Under the pieces are notes generated by a model. The model was given only the letters and a program-made list of their open reading frames with translations. It was not told the DNA's origin and did no database searches. The position numbers were made by a program, and so were the translations under genes. A DNA stretch of 64,000 nt from Luteipulveratus halotolerans. Its GTDB lineage: Bacteria; Actinomycetota; Actinomycetes; Actinomycetales; Dermatophilaceae. How positions within the stretch are numbered: position 1 is the stretch's first letter; the number at the start of each line of letters is the position of its first letter. This document shows, piece after piece, positions 24,647 to 34,848 of this stretch. The stretch spans positions 3,038,001 to 3,102,000 of the forward strand of contig NZ_LAIR01000002.1 of the NCBI RefSeq assembly GCF_001247745.1, read 5' to 3'.

Positions 24647-25153
24647 GTGCCTTTCGAACTCGACCTCGACCTTCCGCGTGAGCTCGCTCCCCTGGCCTGG
24701 CTGGTCGGGCGCTGGGAGGGCGCCGGATCGCTCGGCTACCCCACGATCGAGTCCGCCCGGTTCGCCCAGGAGATCGTCTGCTCCCACGACGGGAGGCCGG
24801 TGCTGGAGTGGCACAGCCACACCTGGCTGCTCGACGAGGCCGGTGAGCGGGTGCGTCCGCTGGCGACCGAGCTGGGGTTCTGGCGACCGCTGCCGGACGG
24901 CGAGGTCGAGCTGGTGCTGTCGCACTCCTCGGGTGTCGTCGAGCTGTACTTCGGACGCACCGAGACCGCCAAGGTGGAGCTGGTGACCGACGGCGTCATC
25001 CGCAGCCCGCACGCCAAGGAGTACTCCGCGGGCAAGCGGCTCTACGGCCTGGTCAACTCCAACCTGATGTGGGCCATGGACATGGCCGCGATGGGTCAGC
25101 CGCTGGAGAGCCACCTCTCGGCCGAGCTCACGCGTGTGACCGGCGAGGACTGA
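24647..25153 (+). CDS. Nitrobindin family heme-binding protein (FABP-like)
   Basis: A 168-residue ten-stranded beta-barrel family member related to Rv2717c and plant nitrobindin. The signature WLVGRWEGAGSLGYPTI is at residues 18-35, and the C-terminal MGQPLESHLSAELTRV holds the likely proximal heme His. The family binds ferric heme and reacts with NO/peroxynitrite. GTG start with TACGAT 7 nt upstream. Confidence 0.88.
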   Translation: MPFELDLDLPRELAPLAWLVGRWEGAGSLGYPTIESARFAQEIVCSHDGRPVLEWHSHTWLLDEAGERVRPLATELGFWRPLPDGEVELVLSHSSGVVELYFGRTETAKVELVTDGVIRSPHAKEYSAGKRLYGLVNSNLMWAMDMAAMGQPLESHLSAELTRVTGED

Positions 25154-25156
25154 ACC

Positions 25157-25918
25157 TCAGCGGTAGAACCAAGCGACGGCGTACGCCACGATCCCGGCCG
25201 CGAGCACGGACGCCGCACCGAGCGAGAGCTGAGCGGCCGCGTCACGCGCGGTCGACGCGAAGCTGAGCAGCCGGCGTACGGCGTGGGACACCAGCGGCGA
25301 GACCACTGCGACGAGCACCATCGCGCTCCAGCGGACGTCCCAGACCTGGGCGAGGACGTAGGCCGTCACACCGCTGAGCGCCATCGACACCGGAAGCGTC
25401 CACTCCGACAAGGTGGACGAGCGCACCAGCGCCAGGTCGACGACGACGCCGATCGAGCACGAGACCACGCAGGCGATCAGCAGCTCGGCGCCCATGGGCT
25501 CGTCCATCGTGGCGAGGTAGAACGCGCCGCTGCCGAGCAGCCCGATCGCCAGGCAGGTGCCGGCCAGGGTCGCGACCAGGCGGGGACGACCGTCCGGGCG
25601 CACGAGCTGGTGCAAGAAGCTGCCGATCAACGCCGCAGCGAGCACGGTCGGCAGCCAGCGCAGACCGCGCTCGTCGTCGCCGAGCACGCTCACCCCTGCG
25701 AGCGCGAGGGCCGTGAGCAGCAGGACCACCTGGACACCGCGCGCGCTCGGCAGCGCGAGCAGTCGTGGCCAGCCGACCGCGAGCACCAGCGCTCCGAACA
25801 CCAGGGCCAGCGCGGTGACGTCCTCGGACGCGAGCCCACCGAGGACCAGGGTGGCGCTGACGACCAGCGTCGCGAGGGCAGCGACCGGTGTCAGGGCACG
25901 GCTGTGGGCGTGAGGCAC
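25157..25918 (-). CDS. Multi-spanning membrane protein of unknown function
   Basis: A 253-residue integral membrane protein with about eight hydrophobic segments, including AALATLVVSATLVLGGLA, VVLLLTALALAGVSVLG, IGLLGSGAFYLATM and ASVLAAGIVAYAVAWFY. The loops carry few charges and no recognisable catalytic motif. GTG start at 25918. It follows moaD/thiS by 16 nt on the same strand, so they may be co-transcribed; convergent with nitrobindin. Resembles uncharacterised actinobacterial membrane proteins. Confidence 0.75.
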   Translation of the reverse strand: MPHAHSRALTPVAALATLVVSATLVLGGLASEDVTALALVFGALVLAVGWPRLLALPSARGVQVVLLLTALALAGVSVLGDDERGLRWLPTVLAAALIGSFLHQLVRPDGRPRLVATLAGTCLAIGLLGSGAFYLATMDEPMGAELLIACVVSCSIGVVVDLALVRSSTLSEWTLPVSMALSGVTAYVLAQVWDVRWSAMVLVAVVSPLVSHAVRRLLSFASTARDAAAQLSLGAASVLAAGIVAYAVAWFYR

Positions 25919-25934
25919 GCGGGTGATCCTGCCA

Positions 25935-26195
25935 TCACCCGCCGGCGAAGGGCGGCAGGACCTCGAGGGTCTCGCCCGGCGCCAGCGTGCGGGCCGGCTC
26001 GGCCACGACGCCGTCGACCAGCACCGAGGCGACCTCGAGCACCGGCGCGAGTGCGGGATGCGCGGTGACCGCGGCGTCCAGGACGGCGGCGACCGTCGTA
26101 CCGGGCAGTGACTCCTCGTCGACACCAGCAGCGGCGCGGGCGCCGGCCCAGTAGCGGACGGTGACGTCGACGGCTGCGGGGGCGCTCACGGGCAT
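25935..26195 (-). CDS. MoaD/ThiS family sulfur-carrier protein
   Basis: An 86-residue beta-grasp ubiquitin-like protein ending in the diagnostic Gly-Gly (EVLPPFAGG) used for adenylation and thiocarboxylation. The start VDVTVRYWAGARAAAGVDEE is MoaD-like (molybdopterin small subunit) rather than ThiS-like. The ATG at 26195 avoids a long unrelated extension. Divergent from glnR. No partner E1 or MoaE gene is nearby, so the pathway cannot be fixed from context. Confidence 0.85.
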   Translation of the reverse strand: MPVSAPAAVDVTVRYWAGARAAAGVDEESLPGTTVAAVLDAAVTAHPALAPVLEVASVLVDGVVAEPARTLAPGETLEVLPPFAGG

Positions 26196-26269
26196 GATCT
26201 CCGGGGTCGGCGGCGATGTGGCTCGTCCCACGGTACGGCGAACTCGGGGGCACGCCGACGTCCGCCCAG

Positions 26270-26275
26270 TATTCT
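26270..26275 (+). promoter_or_regulatory. -10 element TATTCT of glnR
   Basis: TATTCT lies 10 nt before the ATG at 26286; a very short leader is expected. Confidence 0.5.
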
Positions 26276-26285
26276 TGGCCGGCAA

Positions 26286-26990
26286 ATGGCCAGACTACTG
26301 CTGCTCACGGACTCGCAGGGCGCGAGTGTTGACGTGCTGCCAGCGCTCGGTCTGCTGGGTCACCGCGTGCGGATCCTGCCTCCCGAGCCGCAGGCCCTGG
26401 TCGACCCGCCCGACTGCGACGTGGTGCTGCTCGACGCCTGCCGCGACCTCGCGGGTGCGCGCGGCCTGTCGCGCGTGCTGCGCTCGAGCGGCCTGTCCGC
26501 TCCGCTCATCGCGATCTTCACCGAGGGCGGGCTCACCGCACTGACCGCCGAGTGGCAGGTCGACGACGTCGTGCTCCAGACCGCCGGCCCGGCCGAGGTC
26601 GAGGCCAGGCTGCGGCTCGCGATCTCGCGCACCGAGCAGGACGAGGACGACGACCCCGTCCAGATCACGCAGGGCGAGCTGACCATCGACGAGGAGGCGT
26701 ACGCCGCCCGCATCCGCGGCCGCTCGCTCGACCTCACCTACAAGGAGTTCGAGCTGCTGAAGTACCTCGCCCAGCACCCGGGCCGGGTCTTCACCCGGGC
26801 CCAGCTGCTGCAGGAGGTCTGGGGGTACGACTACTTCGGCGGCACCCGTACGGTCGACGTCCATGTCCGGCGGCTGCGCGCCAAGCTCGGCCCCGAGCAC
26901 GAGGCGCTGATCGGCACGGTCCGCAACGTCGGCTACCGGTTCGTGGGCGCCCAGGAGCTGCGCCAGCAACGCCTGGCGGCTGACGCCTGA
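26286..26990 (+). CDS. glnR: Orphan OmpR-type nitrogen regulator GlnR
   Basis: A 234-residue regulator closely matching actinobacterial GlnR. The receiver-like N-terminus (MARLLLLTDSQG, DVVLLDACRDLAGARGL, IAIFTEGGL) keeps the central Asp but lacks the full acidic pocket, as in GlnR proteins that act without phosphorylation. The winged helix reads DLTYKEFELLKYLAQHPGRV and TRTVDVHVRRLRAKLGPE, near-invariant in GlnR. In mycobacteria glnR also lies near mshD and pst genes. Likely regulates nitrogen assimilation; gdhA at 52375 is a plausible distant target. Confidence 0.92.
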   Translation: MARLLLLTDSQGASVDVLPALGLLGHRVRILPPEPQALVDPPDCDVVLLDACRDLAGARGLSRVLRSSGLSAPLIAIFTEGGLTALTAEWQVDDVVLQTAGPAEVEARLRLAISRTEQDEDDDPVQITQGELTIDEEAYAARIRGRSLDLTYKEFELLKYLAQHPGRVFTRAQLLQEVWGYDYFGGTRTVDVHVRRLRAKLGPEHEALIGTVRNVGYRFVGAQELRQQRLAADA

Positions 26991-27045
26991 GCCGGCGTCT
27001 GACTGACCGTGCGGTTGAGCGCACTGTAAGTCATGCGGGCGTGTG

Positions 27046-27158
27046 CCCCGCGCACCCTGTGACGCAGCGAGAGCACCAGCTCACGCTTCCTCACATCGAA
27101 CCCAGCTGAACCCCGCGCACCCTGTGACGAAGCGAGAGCACCAGCTCACGCTTCCTCA
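27046..27158. repeat. Two direct 48-nt repeats, each forming a hairpin
   Basis: Copies at 27046-27093 and 27111-27158 differ at one base. Inside each, GAAGCGAGAGC pairs with GCTCACGCTTC (one mismatch) around ACCA. They lie at the convergent 3' ends of glnR and the 5'-nucleotidase gene, next to a conventional terminator. Confidence 0.85.
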
Positions 27159-27193
27159 AGGGGAACGTGACCGAACGCCGGCGCCCGGTACGC

Positions 27194-27232
27194 CGAACGC
27201 CCCGGCCTCCGCGAGGGAGACCGGGGCGTTCG
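27194..27232. terminator. Terminator between glnR and the 5'-nucleotidase gene
   Basis: A 12-bp perfect stem (CGAACGCCCCGG and complement) with a 15-nt loop in the convergent region. Confidence 0.7.
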
Positions 27233-27242
27233 TCGTACAGCA

Positions 27243-27290
27243 GGTTTCGACTCGGGCTCGCGCTGGGCGCCCGCCCGGCTCAACCAGCGT
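27243..27290. repeat. Interspersed GCTAGCGCT-family repeat, intergenic copy (degenerate)
   Basis: Begins GGTTTCGACTCGGGCTCGCG and ends CCGGCTCAACCAGCGT, matching the ends of the repeat found inside mshD, treY and the helicase gene; the centre is divergent. Confidence 0.65.
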
Positions 27291-27294
27291 GGCC

Positions 27295-29124
27295 CTACTC
27301 GACCGTGATGCGGTCCTGCGCCGGCGGGGTGTAGGGCGAGACCTGCTGCAGGTAGGCCGCGAACCCGTCGATGTCGAGACCGCCGTAGTAGACGCCGGTG
27401 CCGTTCTTGAACGCCGCGAACCCGTCGCCGCCACCCTGCAGGAAGTTGTTCGTGACGACGCGGTAGGTCGAGCCCTGCTCGATCGGCGTGCCGTTCAGCC
27501 GGACACTGCCCGGCACGACCTGCTTGGTGGCCGAGGACCACGAGTAGGTGAAGCCCTTCGACACCTGGAGCACCTTCGGGAACGAGGCGTTCGTACCGTT
27601 CCACTGCTGGTTGAGCAGCGCGTAGATGTCAGCGCCGGTGAGGTCGAGCGAGACCAGGTAGTTGTTGAACGGCTGCACCGTGAACGCGTCGCCGAACGTC
27701 ACCTGCCCGTCGGGGGCGTACAGCAGGTCGGCGCGGATGCCGCCGGGGTTCATGAACGCGATCTGCGGCGCCTTGCCACCGGTGACCACGGACGGGTCGG
27801 CGAGCTGGGCGTCGGCGATGAGGTCACCGAGCGCCGACTCACCGGCGGCGTTCTGGGTCTTGGTGACGTCGGTCGAGATCGTGCCGAGGACCTTGTTCGC
27901 GATCGGGGCGACCTTGTCCTGCGAGCCCTTGATGAGCGCGGTCATCCGCGGGTCCTTGTCGACGTCGCGGGTGACGATGACGTCGCGGGTGGTGACGTCC
28001 TGGCGGACGATGTCGCGAGTGACGCGGCTGTAGGGCAGCGTCGTCTCGGTGATCTGGCGGCCGAACGACGAGGCCGACGTGACCGTACGCGGCTGGCCGG
28101 CCGGGTCGGTGACGTTGCAGCTGTAGGACTGGTGGGTGTGACCGGTGACGATCGCGTCGTACGCCGGGTCCAGGCCCTTGGCGATGGGCAGGATCGGGGA
28201 GGCCGGGTCGAGCTGACCGCCCTTGCCGCAGACGTAGTCGTGGGTCGGGTTGACCTGGTAGGTCGTGCCGTCGGGGCCCTTCCAGTCCTCCTTGGGCAGG
28301 TTGCCGCCCTGGTGGATGAGGATGACCATCGCGTTGACGCCCTTGCGCCTGAGCTCGGGCACGAGCGCGTTGGCGGACTTGACCTCGTCCTCGAACGCCA
28401 GGCCCTTGATCCCCGCCGCGGTGACGATGTCGGGCGTCTCCTTGAGCGTGAGACCCACGAACGCGACCGGCACCCCGTTGCGCTTCTCGATCGTGTACGA
28501 CGGCAGCAGCGTCTTGCCGGTGTCCTCGTTGATGACGTTGGCGTCGAGGTAGTCGAAGCCGGCGCCGTCGAACGTCCCGTCGCCGTCGGGGCAGGAGTTC
28601 TGGTTGTTGGCGCCGTCGCCGTCGTCGAGGCAGCCGCCGCGCTGCATGCGCAGCAGCTCGGTGGAGCCCTCGTCGAACTCGTGGTTGCCGACCGCCGAGA
28701 CGTCGGTGCCCATCATCGACAGCGCGTCGATGGTCTTCTCGTCGTGGAAAGCGGCCGACAGCAGCGGCGACGCGCCGATGAGGTCGCCGGCCGTGACGGT
28801 GTAGGAGACCTTCTTGCCCTGGCGCAGCTGCGACAGGTGGGTCGACATGTACTCGGCGCCGCCGGCGTCGACGGTCACGTCGACCGGCTTGCCGGTGGCG
28901 GGGTCGATCTTGTGGTCGACGACGACCCGGCCGCTGGAGCCGGTCGGCGGCTCGAGGTTGCCGTGGAAGTCGTTGTACGACAGCAGCTGGATCGGCACGG
29001 TCGCACCGTGCCCGGGCTTGCCCTTGTCGTCGTCGGAGCCGGCGGTGGCCGGCAGGGCGAGCGCCACGGCGCAGGCACCCGCGGCCGTCGCAGCCGCCAG
29101 GCCCGTGGTGAGGCGTCGGTTCAT
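27295..29124 (-). CDS. Secreted bifunctional 5'-nucleotidase / 2',3'-cyclic phosphodiesterase (UshA-like)
   Basis: A 609-residue exported enzyme. Signal peptide MNRRLTTGLAAATAAGACAV with AXA cleavage near residue 29. The N-terminal metallophosphatase domain has LLSYNDFHGNLE, GNHEFDEG, VILIHQGG and the metal-ligand TGHTHQSYSC; the C-terminal 5_nucleotid_C domain includes GGIRADLLYAPDG and VTNNFLQGGGDGF. It probably releases phosphate from extracellular nucleotides. An IS481 copy sits 56 bp upstream of its start, so its promoter may be altered; no PHO box is left in the short remaining upstream stretch. Confidence 0.93.
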   Translation of the reverse strand: MNRRLTTGLAAATAAGACAVALALPATAGSDDDKGKPGHGATVPIQLLSYNDFHGNLEPPTGSSGRVVVDHKIDPATGKPVDVTVDAGGAEYMSTHLSQLRQGKKVSYTVTAGDLIGASPLLSAAFHDEKTIDALSMMGTDVSAVGNHEFDEGSTELLRMQRGGCLDDGDGANNQNSCPDGDGTFDGAGFDYLDANVINEDTGKTLLPSYTIEKRNGVPVAFVGLTLKETPDIVTAAGIKGLAFEDEVKSANALVPELRRKGVNAMVILIHQGGNLPKEDWKGPDGTTYQVNPTHDYVCGKGGQLDPASPILPIAKGLDPAYDAIVTGHTHQSYSCNVTDPAGQPRTVTSASSFGRQITETTLPYSRVTRDIVRQDVTTRDVIVTRDVDKDPRMTALIKGSQDKVAPIANKVLGTISTDVTKTQNAAGESALGDLIADAQLADPSVVTGGKAPQIAFMNPGGIRADLLYAPDGQVTFGDAFTVQPFNNYLVSLDLTGADIYALLNQQWNGTNASFPKVLQVSKGFTYSWSSATKQVVPGSVRLNGTPIEQGSTYRVVTNNFLQGGGDGFAAFKNGTGVYYGGLDIDGFAAYLQQVSPYTPPAQDRITVE

Positions 29125-29179
29125 GAGGGGTCACTCCTTGCGATGGGCGCGGGAGCTGACCTCCCCGCGACCCGGGCAG

Positions 29180-30311
29180 GCTAGCTGTAACTGAGCATGA
29201 GGTTGGTGACGCCGGCTGGCAGTCGTGAGGCCGGCGGCTGATCGCCCGCGGCGGTGTGGGGGCGATGGTAGTTGTAGTGGACCTGCCACACCTGGAGCTG
29301 GTCGCGACGCTGCTGCTCGGACTCGTACGCGGCGGCGTAGAGGACCTCGTGGGTGTAGGTCTGCTGGTAGCGCTCGACCTTGCCGTTGTGCTTGGGCGTG
29401 AACGCCTTGATCCGCTGATGCTTGGCCGCGAAGGAGTGCACGGCCCGGGTGAACGCACTGGCGCGGTAGCAGGACCCGTTGTCAGTCACGATCCGGGTGA
29501 AGCGGGTGATGCCGTGCGCGGCGAAGAACACCCGGGCACGGAACAAGAACCCGATCGCGGTGACGGCCTTCTCGTCGTCGTGGGCTTCGGTGTAGGCCAG
29601 CCGGGAGAACCCGTCGAGGGCGGAGTGCAGGTAGGTGTACCCGGTGCGGGCGCCACGGGTCTTGGCCCGGTCGGCGGCCTTGGCCTGGGCCGACCCGCGA
29701 CCGTGCACCCGCCACCCGCCGCCGTCGGGGATGCGCCCGACCTTCTTCACGTCCAGGTGGGTCATGTGCCCGGGGTACCGGGCAGTGATCTTTCCCGGCG
29801 CCCGCAACGGTTCCCCGTCAACGTCCAGGTGCCGCAGCCGGTTCAGTCCGTGCCGGACCAGGATCCGGCTGATCGTGCACACCGCGATCCTGACGCCCTG
29901 GGCGCTCAGCTCCAGATGGATCCGCCGCGCGGACCACTTGCGTTTGCGCAACGCGATGACCTGTTCCACCACCTGCGGCGGTGTGGCGGTCGGGGAACGG
30001 CGGGGCCGGCTGGTCCGGTCGTGCAACCCTTCGTCGCCGTGCTCACGCCACCGGGCGTACCACTTCGACAAGCACTGCCGCGAGACCGCGGCCTCCGCTG
30101 CGACGTGCGCGATCGGGCGGTGCTGGCACCGGCGCACCAGGCGACGACGTCCTTCGAACGACAGGGCGGCTTTACTGTGGGGCATAGGGCAGGTTCCTTC
30201 GGCTGACTCGACGTGATGAACGGCTTGACACCTTCATCCTGTCGCCGCAGGGACCTGCCCGCCCTTAGCTACCCGGCCGTGTCACCAACCTCATGCGCCG
30301 CAACAGCTAGC
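29180..30311 (-). mobile_element. IS481-family insertion sequence with 6-bp GCTAGC target duplication
   Basis: The element spans 29186-30305 (1120 bp). Terminal inverted repeats begin TGT and share GCATGAGGTTGGTGAC 9 nt inside each end. Both ends are flanked by GCTAGC (29180-29185 and 30306-30311), a target duplication of the NCTAGN type known for IS481/IS1002. It lies between the divergent 5'-nucleotidase and mshD genes. Confidence 0.92.
29181..30185 (-). CDS. IS481 family transposase
   Basis: A 334-residue transposase. N-terminal helix-turn-helix (SFEGRRRLVRRCQHRPIAHV and RQCLSKWYARW), then an rve/DDE core with Asp in THLDVKKVGRIPDG, Asp in IVTDNGSCYRAS and Glu in KHNGKVERYQQTY. All catalytic residues are intact, so the copy may be active. 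The stop codon TAG is not inside the element: translation runs through the terminal repeat and ends in the CTAG of the target duplication. Confidence 0.93.
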   Translation of the reverse strand: MPHSKAALSFEGRRRLVRRCQHRPIAHVAAEAAVSRQCLSKWYARWREHGDEGLHDRTSRPRRSPTATPPQVVEQVIALRKRKWSARRIHLELSAQGVRIAVCTISRILVRHGLNRLRHLDVDGEPLRAPGKITARYPGHMTHLDVKKVGRIPDGGGWRVHGRGSAQAKAADRAKTRGARTGYTYLHSALDGFSRLAYTEAHDDEKAVTAIGFLFRARVFFAAHGITRFTRIVTDNGSCYRASAFTRAVHSFAAKHQRIKAFTPKHNGKVERYQQTYTHEVLYAAAYESEQQRRDQLQVWQVHYNYHRPHTAAGDQPPASRLPAGVTNLMLSYS

Positions 30312-30380
30312 GGCGCGGAGGAGAGCACGAGGCCGTCTCGGCCGAACCTTCGGTGAACGCCGCGTGATGGAATGCCGGAC

Positions 30381-31364
30381 ATGCAGCAGTCGACCGCACT
30401 CGACCCCGCCCAGATCGATGCCGTACGCGCCCTGGCCGCCGCTGCGACCGCCGCCGACGGCGTCGCTCCCCTCTCCGAGGAGACCTTGCTGTCGCTGGAC
30501 CGGCAGCCCGGTCCCGACGGCGAGACGGCGACCTACCTGTCGGTCCGCGACGGTGAAGACCTCGCGGCGTACGCCCAGGTGGCTCGTGACGGCTCGGCCG
30601 AGATCGTCGTCCACCCCGAGCACCGGCGACGCGGGTACGGCAGGCGCCTGCTCGACGGTGTGATCGGCGTACGGCCCGATGCTCGCGTGTGGGCGCACGG
30701 CAACGTCGAGGGTGCCCAGGCGCTCGCCGCGTCAGCCGGGCTGCAGGTCGTGCGCGAGCTGTGGAAGATGACGCTCGACGCCGAGGCACATCCGACGCCC
30801 GAACCTGTTGTGCCACAAGGATTTTCGGCGCGCGCGTTCGTGCCCGGGCAGGACGAGCAGGCATGGCTCGACGTCAACGCCCGGGCGTTCGCGTACCACC
30901 CCGAGCAGGGTCGGATGACGCTCGAAGACCTGCAGGACCGCATGCAGCAGTCGTGGTTCGACCCGGCCGGACTCATCCTGGTGGAGGACACCAAGGGCGG
31001 CGCTCTCGCAGCGTCGCACTGGACCAAGGTGGAGGCTCCCGAGGGTGCACCTGGTCTCGATACGCCCTCCGCCAGCGCTCCGGGCTACTCGGCCGGCGGT
31101 GCTAGCGCTCCGTCCGGCTCAACCAGCGCATCTGGCGAGGTGTACGTCGTGGCGGTCGACCCGGCGTACCAGGGCCACGGTCTCGGCAAGGTCGTCACGG
31201 CGCTCGGGCTGCGCCACCTGCAGGAGCGCGGCATCCACCACATCGACCTCTACGTCGAGGGCGACAACGCACCGGCCGTGGCGACCTACTCGCGCCTCGG
31301 CTTCGAGCGGTCGGCCCTCGACGTGATGTATTCGCGCGGGGTTCACGAAGGCCTGTCACGATAG
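30381..31364 (+). CDS. mshD: Mycothiol synthase MshD
   Basis: A 327-residue protein with two GNAT domains that acetylates Cys-GlcN-inositol in the last step of mycothiol synthesis. Domain 1 has the acetyl-CoA loop HPEHRRRGYGRRLL; domain 2 has DPAYQGHGLGKVVTALGL and the final LYVEGDNAPAVATYSRLGF. Between them (about residues 225-250) a Ser/Ala/Gly-rich insertion (GLDTPSASAPGYSAGGASAP and on) is encoded by an interspersed repeat; it falls in the loop before the VYVVAVDP strand. Start is ATG 30381 or 30372. ppk1 follows after 4 nt. Confidence 0.94.
   Translation: MQQSTALDPAQIDAVRALAAAATAADGVAPLSEETLLSLDRQPGPDGETATYLSVRDGEDLAAYAQVARDGSAEIVVHPEHRRRGYGRRLLDGVIGVRPDARVWAHGNVEGAQALAASAGLQVVRELWKMTLDAEAHPTPEPVVPQGFSARAFVPGQDEQAWLDVNARAFAYHPEQGRMTLEDLQDRMQQSWFDPAGLILVEDTKGGALAASHWTKVEAPEGAPGLDTPSASAPGYSAGGASAPSGSTSASGEVYVVAVDPAYQGHGLGKVVTALGLRHLQERGIHHIDLYVEGDNAPAVATYSRLGFERSALDVMYSRGVHEGLSR
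31051..31131. repeat. Interspersed GCTAGCGCT-family repeat, in-frame inside mshD
   Basis: The segment starts CTGGTCTCGATACGCCCTCC, contains GCCAGCGCTCCGGGCTACTC and a second partial unit with GCTAGCGCTCCGTCCGGCTC, and ends AACCAGCGCA. It adds about 27 codons without a frameshift or stop. Confidence 0.8.
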
Positions 31365-31368
31365 GGCC

Positions 31369-33653
<2,285 letters not shown>

Positions 33654-33657
<4 letters not shown>

Positions 33658-34607
33658 CACCCGCCCTGCCTCGAGCGGCGGGCCGCCAGCCGGTCCGGGC
33701 CGCCGGAGCCATCGTGTGGCGGCGCCGCCGCGGCCGTCTCGAGGTGGCGATGATCCACCGCCCCCGCTACGACGACTGGTCCTGGCCCAAGGGCAAGCTC
33801 GAGGTCGACGAGACCTGGGCCGGGGCCGCCGTACGCGAGGTCGAGGAGGAGACCGGGCTGCTCGCGCGCCTCGGGATGCCACTGCCGCGAGCGGTCTACC
33901 CGTTGCCGCGCGGTGAGCTCAAGGAGGTCCGCTACTGGGCGGCCGAGGCGATCGGTGGCGACGGCGCACTCGAGCACGAGGTCGACGAGGTCAAGTGGGT
34001 CACCGAGGCGCAGGCGTTCGCGCGGCTCACGCACGTCCGGGACGGCCTCCAGCTGCAGGCCGTCGTCGACGCCGAACGCCGTGGTCTGCTGCAGACCTGG
34101 CCGCTGCTCGTCGTACGCCACGCCGACGCCCTCCCGCGCGGCAGCTGGGACGCCCCCGACCGCGAGCGACCGCTCGACCCGGCCGGCAGCGCCCGCGCCG
34201 AGGCCATCGCCCCCCTCATCGCGGCGTACGGCGTCACGCGCGTCATCTCCTCCCCCGCCGAGCGCTGTACGGCGACGGTCGCGCCGTTCGCCAAGAGCCA
34301 GCAGCTGGTGATCAAGCCCAAGAAGGGGCTGTCCGAGGAGGGGTACGAGGCCGAGCCGGCCAAGGCGACCTCCCACGTCGACAAGATGCTCGCCCGCGCC
34401 GAGGCCACCGCCGTCTGCACGCACCGGCCGCTGCTGCCGGCGATGCTGACCCGCCTCGCCGACCATGCACTGCCCGGGTCGGCTGCGGCGAGCACGCTGT
34501 CCGAGCTCGCCTCGGACGGCATCGACAAGGGCGAGATCGTCGTCTGCCAGGTCGTCCGTCGCGGCGTCGAGGCGCGCATCGTCACGGTCGAACGTCACCG
34601 TCCCTGA
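33654..34607 (+). CDS. mutT1: Nudix hydrolase fused to histidine phosphatase (MutT1-like)
   Basis: A 317-residue two-domain protein like mycobacterial MutT1. Residues about 14-140 carry the Nudix box (GKLEVDETWAGAAVREVEEE); residues about 155-317 are a histidine phosphatase with LLVVRHADALPRG, ISSPAERCTATV and VCTHRPLLPAML. The mycobacterial enzyme sanitises 8-oxo-dGTP and hydrolyses diadenosine polyphosphates. The GTG start overlaps the ppk1 stop (GTGA), giving translational coupling. Confidence 0.92.
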
Positions 34608-34678
34608 TTTGTCCACAACGCCTGCGCCGCGCCGTATGAGTACGGCACGCTCGGTGGTGCAGGCGCCGACACGACGTG

Positions 34679-34751
34679 GTTCACCCGGCGCTCATGTCGT
34701 CGTTGCCAGAACGTGTCCGTGGTCACCGCAGACGTTCACCTCACGTTCACC
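34679..34751 (+). promoter_or_regulatory. PHO box of the pst operon: GTTCACC direct repeats in 11-nt phase
   Basis: Perfect GTTCACC copies at 34734 and 34745 are 11 nt apart; a further perfect copy at 34679 is 55 nt (five turns) upstream and in phase. This is the RegX3/PhoP binding pattern. Confidence 0.85.
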
Positions 34752-34782
34752 CACGCGGGGACATCACGTCACACGACCTCCT

Positions 34783-34788
34783 TACTGT
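34783..34788 (+). promoter_or_regulatory. Putative -10 element TACTGT of pstS
   Basis: Lies 31 nt downstream of the PHO box and 60 nt upstream of the pstS GTG; a GAGAGG ribosome site follows at 34835. Confidence 0.45.
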
Positions 34789-34848
34789 CCAGTCGGCGGG
34801 TCAGTGCCCGTCCCCTGCACACCTTGTTCCTCTTGAGAGGTTTCGAAC

